Made by a program: the position numbers and the translations under genes
The notes under the pieces: generated by a model
The model's database searches: none
What the model was told of the DNA's origin: nothing
What the model saw: only the letters and a program-made list of their open reading frames with translations
NCBI GenBank assembly: GCA_023417665.1
Contig: JAEZFA010000110.1
Location: forward strand, 1-10,734
Direction: 5' to 3'
Length of the DNA stretch: 10,734 bases
From: Pseudomonadota bacterium
GTDB lineage: Bacteria; Pseudomonadota; Alphaproteobacteria; Rhizobiales; Xanthobacteraceae
In this document: positions 1-6,115 of the stretch, one piece after another
Position numbering within the stretch: position 1 is the stretch's first letter
How the letters are laid out: each line of letters begins with the position of its first letter

Positions 1-175
1 TTTCGGGCGCGCGATCGTCTTCGCTCGCCAGTTCGGCTTCGAGCACAATTTCGGACGCAGGCGTCTCGTCGTCGGCGGCGTCTTCCGCCGCGCCGATCAT
101 GCCTTCCTCCTCCTCGATTCGTTTCTCGAGGTCGTTTTGGCTGTCCTGTTCCGGGGCGATTCGGTTGCGGGGCAT
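1..175 (-). CDS. Hypothetical acidic protein, N-terminal part (runs off left edge)
   Basis: An open frame runs from an ATG at 175-173 to the left edge without a stop, giving 58 residues. The translation begins MPRNRIAPEQDSQNDLEKRI and is then dominated by Glu, Asp and Ala, with an EEEE run and later acidic clusters. No signal peptide or membrane segment is visible. The upstream sequence has no strong Shine-Dalgarno match, so the start is the simplest choice and not a proven one. It is divergent from the outer-membrane protein gene at 419. I do not recognise the family. A low-complexity acidic N-terminus could be a disordered extension of a larger cytoplasmic protein whose fold lies outside the window. 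A spurious frame remains possible, because GC-rich DNA often stays open. Confidence 0.45.
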   Translation of the reverse strand, partial: MPRNRIAPEQDSQNDLEKRIEEEEGMIGAAEDAADDETPASEIVLEAELASEDDRAPE

Positions 176-418
176 GGCGGCAAAATAGGGGCTGGTCCGG
201 TTCCATGCCAGCGGCGTGGCTCGCTTGTCTCCCAGGTGGTCCAAGAGCCTTGAAGCTGCCGCGGGGGCGCCCTGCGGAGGCCGATCTTTACCGCTTGTTA
301 GCTAAGCGGACGAAGAACGCCGCCGAAGGACGTGCCGGTTAACCCTTCGCGTCCGTTAAAATTTTATCGTTTCCCGAAACCTGTTGTTTGGCATCCGCAT
401 TCGCGGAGGAGGCTTGCG
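176..418. other. Divergent intergenic region upstream of the first omp gene
   Basis: These 243 bp separate the minus-strand acidic protein from the plus-strand omp gene and must hold the promoters of both. A perfect 6-bp stem, CCGCTT at 291-296 and AAGCGG at 304-309 around a 7-nt loop, lies in the middle. A locally AT-rich stretch at 356-370 is the most promoter-like part for the plus strand, but I cannot pick a confident -35/-10 pair. No RNA gene or repeat is seen. Confidence 0.4.
405..412 (+). promoter_or_regulatory. Strong Shine-Dalgarno that sets a TTG start
   Basis: GGAGGAGG at 405-412 is a near-perfect Shine-Dalgarno, 6 nt before the TTG at 419 and 12 nt before the GTG at 425. The spacing favours TTG 419. 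Starting there removes a 29-residue basic extension (GTG at 332) that would put an untypical leader before a clean signal peptide. Confidence 0.7.
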
Positions 419-1030
419 TTGAAAGTGAAGAAGTACCTGTTGGCGTCGGTGGCGTTTCTCATCGCGGGGTCTGCATTTGCAGGCGACCTGCCGCGCTACA
501 ACAACAATCCGCAGGTCTATCGGAATCTTTTCAACTGGACCGGCTTTTATGGCGGCGTGCATGCCGGGTGGGGCTGGGGCGATGCGGCCGGCGACATCAG
601 CGGCGGCGTGGTCGGCGGCCAGATCGGATACAACTATCAGCTTGTCAGCGGCATGGTGTTGGGTGCGGAAACCGACATTACGATCAGCGGGATCGACGGT
701 CCCGTTGCGGCCGGAAACTTCGACGTCGATTACATCGGGACACTGCGCGCGCGCGTCGGTTATGCGTGGGATCGCGTGATGCTCTATGCGACCGGCGGCC
801 TTGCCTATGCAGGCGGAGACGTACAGGTCGGCGGGTTGTCCAACAGCCAGACGCATTACGGCTATGCGTTGGGGTTTGGTCTCGAGGGCATGATTACGCC
901 GAACGTGAGCGTGCGCCTCGAATATCTCTACACGGACTTCGGTTCGCGCACTTATCAAACGATCGGCGGACCGGTCAGCGTTGGCTTTGATGCGAGTTTG
1001 TTGCGGGCAGGCGTGAACTATCGGTTCTAG
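419..1030 (+). CDS. Outer-membrane beta-barrel protein, Omp25/Omp31-like
   Basis: This 203-residue protein belongs to the small outer-membrane beta-barrel group typical of rhizobia and Brucella (Omp25/Omp31-like). Such proteins are inserted by the BAM complex and act as structural or porin-like envelope components. Residues 1-21 form a signal peptide (basic MKVKKY, hydrophobic core, cleavage after AFA). The mature part starts GDLPRYN and soon gives the family hallmark FNWTGFYGG, followed by alternating Gly/aromatic strands. The C-terminus, LRAGVNYRF, is a classic BAM signal ending in Phe. The TTG start at 419 is chosen because of the Shine-Dalgarno GGAGGAGG; a GTG at 332 would add 29 unlikely residues. 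A second member of the family follows in the same direction, so this is probably an old tandem duplication. The exact function (pore or structural) cannot be read from the sequence. Confidence 0.88.
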   Translation: MKVKKYLLASVAFLIAGSAFAGDLPRYNNNPQVYRNLFNWTGFYGGVHAGWGWGDAAGDISGGVVGGQIGYNYQLVSGMVLGAETDITISGIDGPVAAGNFDVDYIGTLRARVGYAWDRVMLYATGGLAYAGGDVQVGGLSNSQTHYGYALGFGLEGMITPNVSVRLEYLYTDFGSRTYQTIGGPVSVGFDASLLRAGVNYRF

Positions 1031-1082
1031 TTGGCGCTTTGGATTCGATGTGAGGGTAGTGAATTCGTAAAAAATTTCTGAA

Positions 1083-1104
1083 GTTCCGTGAAGTTCCACG
1101 GAAC
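1083..1104. repeat. Perfect 8-bp inverted repeat within a symmetric AT-rich block
   Basis: GTTCCGTG (1083-1090) and CACGGAAC (1097-1104) form a perfect 8-bp stem with a 6-nt loop. The left arm also belongs to a direct repeat with a 10-bp period, AAGTTCC at 1081 and 1091. Directly to the right, AATTTC-G-GAAATT (1106-1118) is a second small palindrome. No clean U-run follows on the plus strand, so it is not a textbook terminator. It could be an operator, a weak terminator or a processed 3' end for the first omp gene. Confidence 0.6.
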
Positions 1105-1124
1105 AAATTTCGGAAATTGTTGTT
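1100..1124 (+). promoter_or_regulatory. Candidate EcfG-type (general stress) promoter
   Basis: GGAAC at 1100-1104 is followed after 16 nt by TGTT at 1121-1124. The established promoter consensus of the alphaproteobacterial general stress sigma factor EcfG is GGAAC, 16-17 nt, CGTT, so this matches all but one position. It would give a leader of roughly 190 nt for the second omp gene. The GGAAC also forms part of the inverted repeat, so the match may be incidental. Confidence 0.3.
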
Positions 1125-1265
1125 AGCGCTCGGAGTTCAATTTGCTGCCGGGGGAATGTCGGGTTTGCGCCACAATTCGCCACTTTCTTTCGAGTCTACT
1201 GTTGCGCAAATGGCATAGTTTTTCGGCGTCCGGGGAGTTACACCGCAGCCAACGAAACTACCGAG

Positions 1266-1287
1266 TGACCTCCTCTGGTGGGGGTCA
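1266..1287 (+). promoter_or_regulatory. Leader hairpin upstream of the second omp gene
   Basis: TGACCTCC (1266-1273) pairs with GGGGGTCA (1280-1287) over 8 bp including one G-U pair, around the loop TCTGGT. It sits 23 nt before the Shine-Dalgarno AAGGA (1311-1315) of the omp gene at 1324. A 5' stem of this kind often protects abundant omp mRNAs or serves as a small-RNA target; here that is inference. Confidence 0.4.
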
Positions 1288-1323
1288 AGTTAGTAAGCGA
1301 AGTAAAAATCAAGGATGGTCACT

Positions 1324-1896
1324 ATGAAGAAGATTCTGCTTTCGGGTGTCGCGATTGCCGCGCTGTTCGCTGCAGCTCCGGCTTCCGCCGCCGACATGCC
1401 GGTGCGCGCGCCGCAGTACAAGGCTGCGCCGATTGCTCCGGTGTTCAACTGGACTGGCTTCTACTTCGGCGGTCACGTCGGATACGGCTGGGCTGACAGC
1501 GGCGTCGGCGATCTCGACGGTTTCATCGGCGGTCTGCAGGTTGGTTACAACTGGCAGTTCAGCCGTAACTGGGTGTTCGGTCTTGAAGCCGACATCTCGG
1601 GTACGGACATGAGCAACGCCTTCCCGGCGCATGTCGATTACCTCGGCACGGCTCGCGCTCGTCTCGGCTACACCTGGGATCGCGTGATGATCTACGGCAC
1701 CGGCGGTCTCGCCTATGCCAAGGCTTCGGCCGGCGGCGTGCACGACACCGACACCGGCTGGGCTGCCGGCGCTGGTATCGAATGGGCGTTCGCTCCGAAC
1801 TGGTCGGCCAAGGTCGAATACATCTATGCCGACATCGACGCGTTCGAAGCTTCGACCGTCAAGTTCGGCGTGAACTATCGCTTCGGTTCCTACTAA
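1324..1896 (+). CDS. Outer-membrane beta-barrel protein, Omp25/Omp31-like, second copy
   Basis: A 190-residue small outer-membrane beta-barrel protein, paralogous to the one at 419-1030. Residues 1-22 are a signal peptide (MKKILLSG..., cleavage after ASA). The mature part has a short Pro/Ala-rich lead-in, then the hallmark FNWTGFYFGGHVGYGWG, repeated Gly-aromatic strands, and the end VKFGVNYRFGSY. Here the YRF signature is followed by three extra residues, but the chain still ends on an aromatic. The ATG at 1324 is preferred over one at 1315 because AAGGA at 1311-1315 then lies 8 nt upstream and the signal peptide starts directly with MKK. The gene is followed by a strong terminator. The short leader with a hairpin and the clean initiation region suggest high expression. 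It may be a general porin-like or structural envelope protein; substrate selectivity is unknown. Confidence 0.9.
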   Translation: MKKILLSGVAIAALFAAAPASAADMPVRAPQYKAAPIAPVFNWTGFYFGGHVGYGWADSGVGDLDGFIGGLQVGYNWQFSRNWVFGLEADISGTDMSNAFPAHVDYLGTARARLGYTWDRVMIYGTGGLAYAKASAGGVHDTDTGWAAGAGIEWAFAPNWSAKVEYIYADIDAFEASTVKFGVNYRFGSY

Positions 1897-1920
1897 GCGC
1901 CAGCGAAGTTCGATCAAAAG

Positions 1921-1953
1921 AAAACCCCGGACCGAAAGGTCCGGGGTTTTTTT
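1921..1953. terminator. Rho-independent terminator between convergent omp and aminotransferase genes
   Basis: CCCCGGACC (1925-1933), a GAAA tetraloop, and GGTCCGGGG (1938-1946) form a 9-bp GC-rich stem. Seven T follow on the plus strand and AAAA (with more A just before) precedes it. It ends the omp transcript, and the A-rich left flank lets it work in the other direction for the aminotransferase. Confidence 0.93.
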
Positions 1954-2004
1954 GTTTTTATTCTTTCGATGTGCCGCGCGCCGCTCGCGAAGCGAGATGC
2001 CGTT

Positions 2005-3039
2005 TCAGATTTTGACTTCGCTGGTCCAGCCGAGATTGTCCGCGCGCTCGCCGCGCTGAATCTCGCAAAGAATGTCGTAGAGGCTCTGCATCACAGGCCC
2101 GACCCTCTCGCCGTTGCCGTGGAACGTATGCCACTTGTCGTCGAACCAGATTTTCCCGACCGGCGAGAGCACCGCGGCCGTGCCGCAGGCCGCGACCTCT
2201 TCAAAGGTGTCGACTTCCTTTCGCAGGTCGATCGGACGCGCTTCGATTTCCATGCCGAGTTCGTGCTTCGCGATATCCATGATCGAGCGCCGCGTGATGC
2301 TCGGAAGGATCGCGGCCGATTTCGGCGTGATCAGTTTCTTGCCGGCGATCGAGATCACGACGTTCGCGGACCCGGCCTCCTCGATATAGCGATGCTCGGC
2401 GGCGTCGAGATAAAGCGCTTCGTTTGCGCCAAGCTCCTGCGCCTTGCGTGTTGCGAACAGGCCGCCCGGATAATTCGCGCCGGCCTTGACGTCGCCGGTA
2501 CCGTGCGGCGCGGCGCGGTCGAAATCCGAAACCGCAAGCGAGATCACCGAGAGGCCGCCGCTCTTGTAATAAGGGCCGACCGGCGAAACCATGACGCGAT
2601 ATTCGTATTGCTTGGCGGGACGCAGTCCCATGTTCGGGCCAACGCCGATCAGAAGCGGGCGAATATAAAGTGACGCGCCGCTGCCATAAGGCGGCACCCA
2701 GGATGCATTCGCGCGCACCGCTTCCATGACGCCGCGCAGAAACAGTTCCTTCGGCACCGACGGCATCGAAAGCCGCGCCGCGGTGTCGTGCATGCGCTCG
2801 GCATTCAGTTCGGGCCGGAACAGGAGAATGCGGCCGTCCTTCGCGGTCTGCGCCTTCATGCCCTCGAAGCATTGCTGCGCGTAATGCAGCGCCGGGGAGC
2901 CTTCATGCAGCGTGATGAATTCCGACGTGACCAACTCGCCGTCGTTCCACTTGCCGTCTTCCCACTTCGCCGAGAACCGGTAATCGGTCTTGGTGTATTC
3001 GAAGCCGAGTTTGCTCCAGTCCAGCGGCTGCTTCTGCAC
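2005..3039 (-). CDS. ilvE: Branched-chain amino acid aminotransferase
   Basis: A 344-residue class IV PLP-dependent aminotransferase that interconverts Leu, Ile or Val and 2-oxoglutarate with the branched 2-oxo acids and Glu, in the cytoplasm. Visible hallmarks are HYAQQCFEGMKA (residues 52-63), FRPELNAERM (74-83), the PLP Schiff-base lysine K185 in GDVKAGANYPG, the acidic residue E221 of IEEAGSANV that pairs with the pyridine nitrogen, and CGTAAVLSPVG (285-295). The length fits the longer, eukaryote-like bacterial BCAT subgroup better than the roughly 309-residue E. coli IlvE. The start is GTG at 3039-3037, with GGAG 6 nt upstream. The redox CXXC of mammalian enzymes is absent. It lies downstream of the transferase gene, separated by a 162-bp spacer with unusual inverted repeats, and converges on the omp terminator. 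Confidence 0.95.
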   Translation of the reverse strand: MQKQPLDWSKLGFEYTKTDYRFSAKWEDGKWNDGELVTSEFITLHEGSPALHYAQQCFEGMKAQTAKDGRILLFRPELNAERMHDTAARLSMPSVPKELFLRGVMEAVRANASWVPPYGSGASLYIRPLLIGVGPNMGLRPAKQYEYRVMVSPVGPYYKSGGLSVISLAVSDFDRAAPHGTGDVKAGANYPGGLFATRKAQELGANEALYLDAAEHRYIEEAGSANVVISIAGKKLITPKSAAILPSITRRSIMDIAKHELGMEIEARPIDLRKEVDTFEEVAACGTAAVLSPVGKIWFDDKWHTFHGNGERVGPVMQSLYDILCEIQRGERADNLGWTSEVKI

Positions 3040-3086
3040 GATCTACTCCAGCGATGCACGCACACCCCGGACACGGAGCGCACGAA

Positions 3087-3205
3087 TTAGGCGAGGCCCC
3101 GGAAACAGGACACCCTTGTTGACCAAAACTATAGCAGCGCCATTCGCGGAGAAAGAAGCCCCGGACCCCGGCAGGAGTAGGGATTTTCCGTCCCGGCTCG
3201 CCTAA
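3087..3205. repeat. Long-range nested inverted repeat in the spacer before ilvE
   Basis: TTAGGCGAG (3087-3095) is exactly complementary to CTCGCCTAA (3197-3205), whose last bases overlap the stop codon of the transferase gene. Just inside, CGGAAA near 3099-3104 pairs with TTTCCG near 3185-3190. Together they could close a stem around an interior of about 80 nt. This occupies most of the spacer between the transferase stop and the ilvE start. It may be a 3'-UTR or leader structure on the minus strand; no U-run marks a standard terminator. No known riboswitch or attenuator is recognised. Confidence 0.4.
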
Positions 3206-3810
3206 TGCGCCTTGGTGGCCGCGAAGGATGGCGTTTGCGCTGCAAAATCTTCCAGCCATTTGACCAGCCGGGGATAGCGATCCCGCCATTTTCCCTCGAA
3301 CCGCAGGTCGAGATAGCCGAGCGCGCAGGCCAGCCCGATCTGGCCGATATGGGGCGTGGGGCTGATGAGGGCAGGGGGCGCGGCTTCAAGCTCGTCCAGC
3401 CCGCGCGTCACCTTCTCGGCCTGATAGTCGGTCCACTTCGCGAGTTGCAATTCTTCCGGCCGGAAGCGCTTCTCGTAAACCTGCAGCAGAGCGGCATCCA
3501 TGATGCCGTCGGTCAGCGCGTGGAGGCGAAGAACTTCCCAACGCGCGCGGCCTTCGCGCGGAATGATTTTCCCGCCGCCGGCCATGGCGTCGAGATATTC
3601 GAGGATCACGGGGGAATCGAACAGGACGAAGCCGTCCTCCAAAATCAGCGTGGGGATCTTGCCGAGCGGATTCTGCCGGCGGATCGAGTCCGCCGGGTCA
3701 TTGGTGTCGGTGATTTCGATCTTGATGCGATCGCTCAGGCCAAGCACGGCCGCCGCGATTTTTACCTTCCGGCCGAAAGGGGAAGGCGGAGAACTGCGTA
3801 AAATAAGCAT
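3202..3810 (-). CDS. Glutathione S-transferase family protein, YibF-like
   Basis: A 202-residue cytosolic GST-fold protein. The N-terminal thioredoxin-like domain (about 1-78) shows SPPSPFGRKVKI (residues 7-18), where S10 is the likely glutathione-contacting residue. It is followed by NPLGKIPTL with the cis-proline P53, and FDSPVILEYLD, with D65-S66 expected to bind the gamma-glutamyl group. The all-helical C-terminal domain covers about 85-200 and includes LTDGIMDAALL and IGLACALGYLDLRF. These blocks resemble E. coli YibF as I remember it. The usual N-cap aspartate of helix 6 appears to be Gln (Q157). The start is ATG at 3810-3808, 30 nt after the cold-shock gene stop, so the two may be cotranscribed. 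The physiological substrate is unknown; glutathione-dependent detoxification or a reductase role would be typical. Confidence 0.88.
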   Translation of the reverse strand: MLILRSSPPSPFGRKVKIAAAVLGLSDRIKIEITDTNDPADSIRRQNPLGKIPTLILEDGFVLFDSPVILEYLDAMAGGGKIIPREGRARWEVLRLHALTDGIMDAALLQVYEKRFRPEELQLAKWTDYQAEKVTRGLDELEAAPPALISPTPHIGQIGLACALGYLDLRFEGKWRDRYPRLVKWLEDFAAQTPSFAATKAH

Positions 3811-3840
3811 GGCTTCTTATCTTACGCAGATCGCAACCGA

Positions 3841-4056
3841 TCAACTGGCGCTTTGCAGATTTACCGCCTTGGGTCCCTTGCCGCGCTTGTCCGGTTCAAC
3901 TTCGAAGGAAACCCGCTGGCCTTCATTGAGCGTACCGAGACCGGAACTCATCACGGCCGAAACATGAACGAAAACATCGCGTCCGCCGTCGTCCGGCTTG
4001 ATGAAACCATAGCCCTTGTCGGAATTGAAAAATTTCACGGTGCCGGTGTTCGGCAT
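3841..4056 (-). CDS. Cold-shock protein, CspA family
   Basis: A 71-residue single cold-shock domain, full length for the family. It starts MPNTGTVKFFNSDKGYGFI and carries RNP-1 (KGYGFI, residues 14-19) and RNP-2 (VFVHVS, 28-33). These surface aromatic residues bind single-stranded RNA or DNA, and such proteins act as RNA chaperones in the cytoplasm. The C-terminal half has the usual EGQRVSFEVEPDKRGKGPKAVNL block. The ATG at 4056-4054 has AGGGAG 7 nt upstream. Many rhizobial Csp genes are not cold-induced, so the name does not imply temperature control. About 95 nt separate it from the rlmJ stop, so it probably has its own promoter and leader. Confidence 0.96.
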   Translation of the reverse strand: MPNTGTVKFFNSDKGYGFIKPDDGGRDVFVHVSAVMSSGLGTLNEGQRVSFEVEPDKRGKGPKAVNLQSAS

Positions 4057-4151
4057 TCAACTTCTCCCTTGCGTAAGAACGGCCGTTTGGCACGGCTCTG
4101 TTGCTTCCCGGAGAAAGGCTAGGGCAAAGCCGAAGCCTTGAAAAGCATCAC

Positions 4152-4979
4152 TTAGGCTATCGTCTCGATGCGAACCGCCCCGCGGTCCTTCCCTGCGAGT
4201 GCATGCTGCAAGGCGGGAAGCAGCACGTCGCATTCCTCCTTCAGCTTCCATGGCGGGTTCACGACGAGGACGCCGTTTGCTTCGAGTGCGCCGTCGCCCC
4301 TGGGCTTTCCGATCTCCAGTTCGAGCCGCAAGGCCGGCCGGTTGGCAGCCCGGATGATGCGACGCAGCGCGGCGTCGGTGTCGTGGCGGTTCTTCAGCGG
4401 ATACCAGATCAGATAGACGCCGGTCGCGAAGCGCTGAGCGGCCTCTTCCACGCCGTCGGCGATGCGCCGGAATTCCGCGGGGTCTTCAAAGGGCGGGTCG
4501 ATCAGGATCACGCCGCGGCGCTCCTTCGGCGGCAGCAAGGATTTCAATGCGGTCCAGCCATCGAGCGCCAGCGTCTTGGCGAGCCGGTCGCGGCCGCCCG
4601 CGTTCTCCAGCGCGGCGTGTTCCTGCGGATGCAATTCGCAGAAGACGAGTGCGTCCTGCTTGCGGCTTAGTGCCTGCGCGATCAGCGGGGAGCCGGGATA
4701 GGCAGGAGCCGATTTCGCGAGCGCGTCGAAATAGGGCTGCAGCAGTTCGGCGGCCGGCCCTTGCGGCGGGTTCTCGCGCAACCGCTTGATGCCGCCGTGC
4801 CATTCGACAGTGCGATTGGCCTGCCCGCTTCTCAGATCGTACCGACCGGCGCCCGCATGCGTGTCGATCACGCGATAGGCGGCGTCCTTGGCATTCATGT
4901 GAACGAGCACGCGGCAGAACACGGCATGCTTGAAGACATCGGCAAAGTTTCCGGCGTGATAGCCGTGCCGGTAGTTCAT
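4152..4979 (-). CDS. rlmJ: 23S rRNA (adenine(2030)-N6)-methyltransferase RlmJ
   Basis: A 275-residue SAM-dependent rRNA methyltransferase. RlmJ in E. coli makes m6A2030 in 23S rRNA. The diagnostic N-terminus MNYRHGYHAGNFADVFKH is intact, the SAM-binding motif I is DTHAGAG (residues 39-45), and the catalytic N6-adenine motif is DPPFE (161-165, a DPPY/F variant). GVYLIWYPLK (about 187-196) and the VNPPWKL block near the C-terminus also match the family. The length is close to that of E. coli RlmJ (about 280). The ATG at 4979-4977 is 19 nt after the RNase T2 stop, with no Shine-Dalgarno, which suggests cotranscription and partly coupled translation. The pairing of a cytoplasmic rRNA modifier with a secreted RNase looks like a transcriptional convenience, not a shared pathway. 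Confidence 0.95.
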   Translation of the reverse strand: MNYRHGYHAGNFADVFKHAVFCRVLVHMNAKDAAYRVIDTHAGAGRYDLRSGQANRTVEWHGGIKRLRENPPQGPAAELLQPYFDALAKSAPAYPGSPLIAQALSRKQDALVFCELHPQEHAALENAGGRDRLAKTLALDGWTALKSLLPPKERRGVILIDPPFEDPAEFRRIADGVEEAAQRFATGVYLIWYPLKNRHDTDAALRRIIRAANRPALRLELEIGKPRGDGALEANGVLVVNPPWKLKEECDVLLPALQHALAGKDRGAVRIETIA

Positions 4980-4998
4980 GTTACGGCGATGACGCGGC

Positions 4999-5646
4999 TC
5001 AGCCGCGCACCGGCGGCAGGCGGACGCGAGGGTTGCGGCAGGCCTGGCGATCGACCTGCGGGCAGGCGCGAAACTTCAAATCCTTGCTCAGGCAGATCCG
5101 CACTTCGCGCAGGTTTCGCCGGTCGCAGGTGACGGCGATCATGTCGGCTTCGAGGCCCGGATTGGCGGTGCGAAAAGCGTTCTCTATTTCGGGCGGGGAA
5201 ACCGTCTGCCATCGCGTCGCTTCGGAAAATTGCGGCGGGATTTTCACCTTGTTGAAGGCTTCGCGCAGCAGCCCGAAGTAACGGTCCGGGGCGAGGCCCG
5301 AGCAGGTGCCATGCTTGCGCCATTGATAGATCACGAGGCCGCGGCTCGGCATGATGTCGTGCAACTCGCGAATGGTGCGATCGGGCACGCGCGGCGCGTT
5401 ATAGGCGCAGTCGGCCGGAAAGCCGCGATCATATTGCGGCCACAGCCCATGCACGACGAAGCGTAGGGGCCGCTGCGCGCGACATTGCGACGGGTCGGCG
5501 CGGTTGCCGGCGGAATCGCAATAGGACGGCGACCAGGAAAGCGACAGCACATAGAAGTCGAATTCGCCCGGCTCGCCGTATTGCTGCGCGCGTACGGGAG
5601 AAAGGCCCAGAACCAACGCGGCAAGCGCGACCGCGAGCAGGCGCAT
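4999..5646 (-). CDS. Secreted ribonuclease T2 family protein with Glu-to-Gln change in CAS II
   Basis: A 215-residue exported RNase T2/RNase I homologue, expected to cleave single-stranded RNA through 2',3'-cyclic phosphate in the periplasm or outside the cell. Residues 1-20 are a signal peptide (cleavage after VRA). The FYVLSLSWSPSYC block follows. CAS I is FVVHGLWPQ, with catalytic H66, and CAS II is QWRKHGTCSG, with K111 and H112. In RNase Rh-type enzymes CAS II reads E-W-x-K-H; here the Glu position is Q108 (codon CAA). Eight cysteines (43, 55, 80, 115, 174, 185, 195, 203) could form four disulfides. The ATG lies one base after the stop of the upstream secreted protein (TAACATG), so translation is probably coupled. 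The family call is secure; full catalytic strength is uncertain because of Q108. Confidence 0.93.
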   Translation of the reverse strand: MRLLAVALAALVLGLSPVRAQQYGEPGEFDFYVLSLSWSPSYCDSAGNRADPSQCRAQRPLRFVVHGLWPQYDRGFPADCAYNAPRVPDRTIRELHDIMPSRGLVIYQWRKHGTCSGLAPDRYFGLLREAFNKVKIPPQFSEATRWQTVSPPEIENAFRTANPGLEADMIAVTCDRRNLREVRICLSKDLKFRACPQVDRQACRNPRVRLPPVRG

Positions 5647-5647
5647 G

Positions 5648-6115
5648 TTACGGTCTCGCCTGTTTGCAGTCCGGCGCGTAAGCGAGGTTGCGGTCCATCC
5701 CGACCACGCACCAGGTCACGCCCCAGGTGAAGCCGGCAAAACCGGTGTCTTCGCCGATCGAGTAATAGACCTTGGTCCAGACCTGCTTGCCGTAGGCAGC
5801 GCTCGAAACCAGCGCCTTGGCTTCGCAATAACGCCGCGGAATCAACTCGCCGCCATAGGGCCGGTAGGCGATCTCGCGCACCTTTGCGAAGTCGTCGATC
5901 CTTGCGTCGGATTCCCAGTAGCGCGATTCCTTGTGGCCGAAGCGCTTCGGAATTTTGTAAAGGCCCCATTCGCAACCCGGCACGTTGCCGTCATAGCCGG
6001 GGCCGCGCAGCAGGCCGAAATTCATCTCCAGCCAGCTTGCCGCAACGGCAGGCTGTGCCGCGATCGCGGAACCCGCGAGAAGGGCGGCGGCGAGCAGGAG
6101 TTTTAATCTGTGCAT
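5648..6115 (-). CDS. Secreted four-cysteine protein of unknown function, coupled to RNase T2
   Basis: A 155-residue protein that I do not recognise. The start ATG at 6115-6113 is chosen because it begins a good signal peptide (MHRLKLLLAA..., likely cleavage near residue 26 after AVAA); the frame is open further upstream to 6274, but that part looks non-coding. The mature chain is rich in Tyr, Trp and Gly and has four cysteines (48, 97, 136, 150), enough for two disulfides. Notable segments are WLEMNFGLLRGPGYDG, PGCEWGLYKIPKRFGHKES and the C-terminal FTWGVTWCVVGMDRNL. It ends with TAA one base before the RNase T2 start, the first gene of an apparent three-gene unit. A role as partner, folding aid or inhibitor of the RNase is only a guess from position. 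Confidence 0.75.
   Translation of the reverse strand: MHRLKLLLAAALLAGSAIAAQPAVAASWLEMNFGLLRGPGYDGNVPGCEWGLYKIPKRFGHKESRYWESDARIDDFAKVREIAYRPYGGELIPRRYCEAKALVSSAAYGKQVWTKVYYSIGEDTGFAGFTWGVTWCVVGMDRNLAYAPDCKQARP

Noticed and set aside
339..359. Two TTAA boxes that look like a CtrA site before the first omp gene
   Set aside because: The CtrA consensus needs TTAA-N7-TTAA; here the spacer is 13 nt.
356..1183. Long minus-strand open frame (275 codons) opposite the first omp gene
   Set aside because: It is antisense to a clear beta-barrel gene, has no domain or signal peptide, and is rich in Arg/His/Ala as expected for a GC-rich shadow frame.
1309..1917. Minus-strand frame of 202 codons over the second omp gene
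   Set aside because: It lies antisense to a well-supported Omp gene and has no recognisable features.
3130..3144. Four-residue leader-like frame MALL before ilvE on the minus strand
   Set aside because: It has only two leucine codons and no Shine-Dalgarno or following attenuator with a U-run, so leader-peptide attenuation cannot be supported.
3087..3205. 6S RNA or tRNA-like gene in the ilvE spacer
   Set aside because: Arms pair at the ends, but no cloverleaf, T-loop consensus or open central bubble typical of 6S RNA could be drawn.
3205..3801. Plus-strand frame of 198 codons opposite the transferase
   Set aside because: The GST on the minus strand has all family motifs; this is its complement frame.
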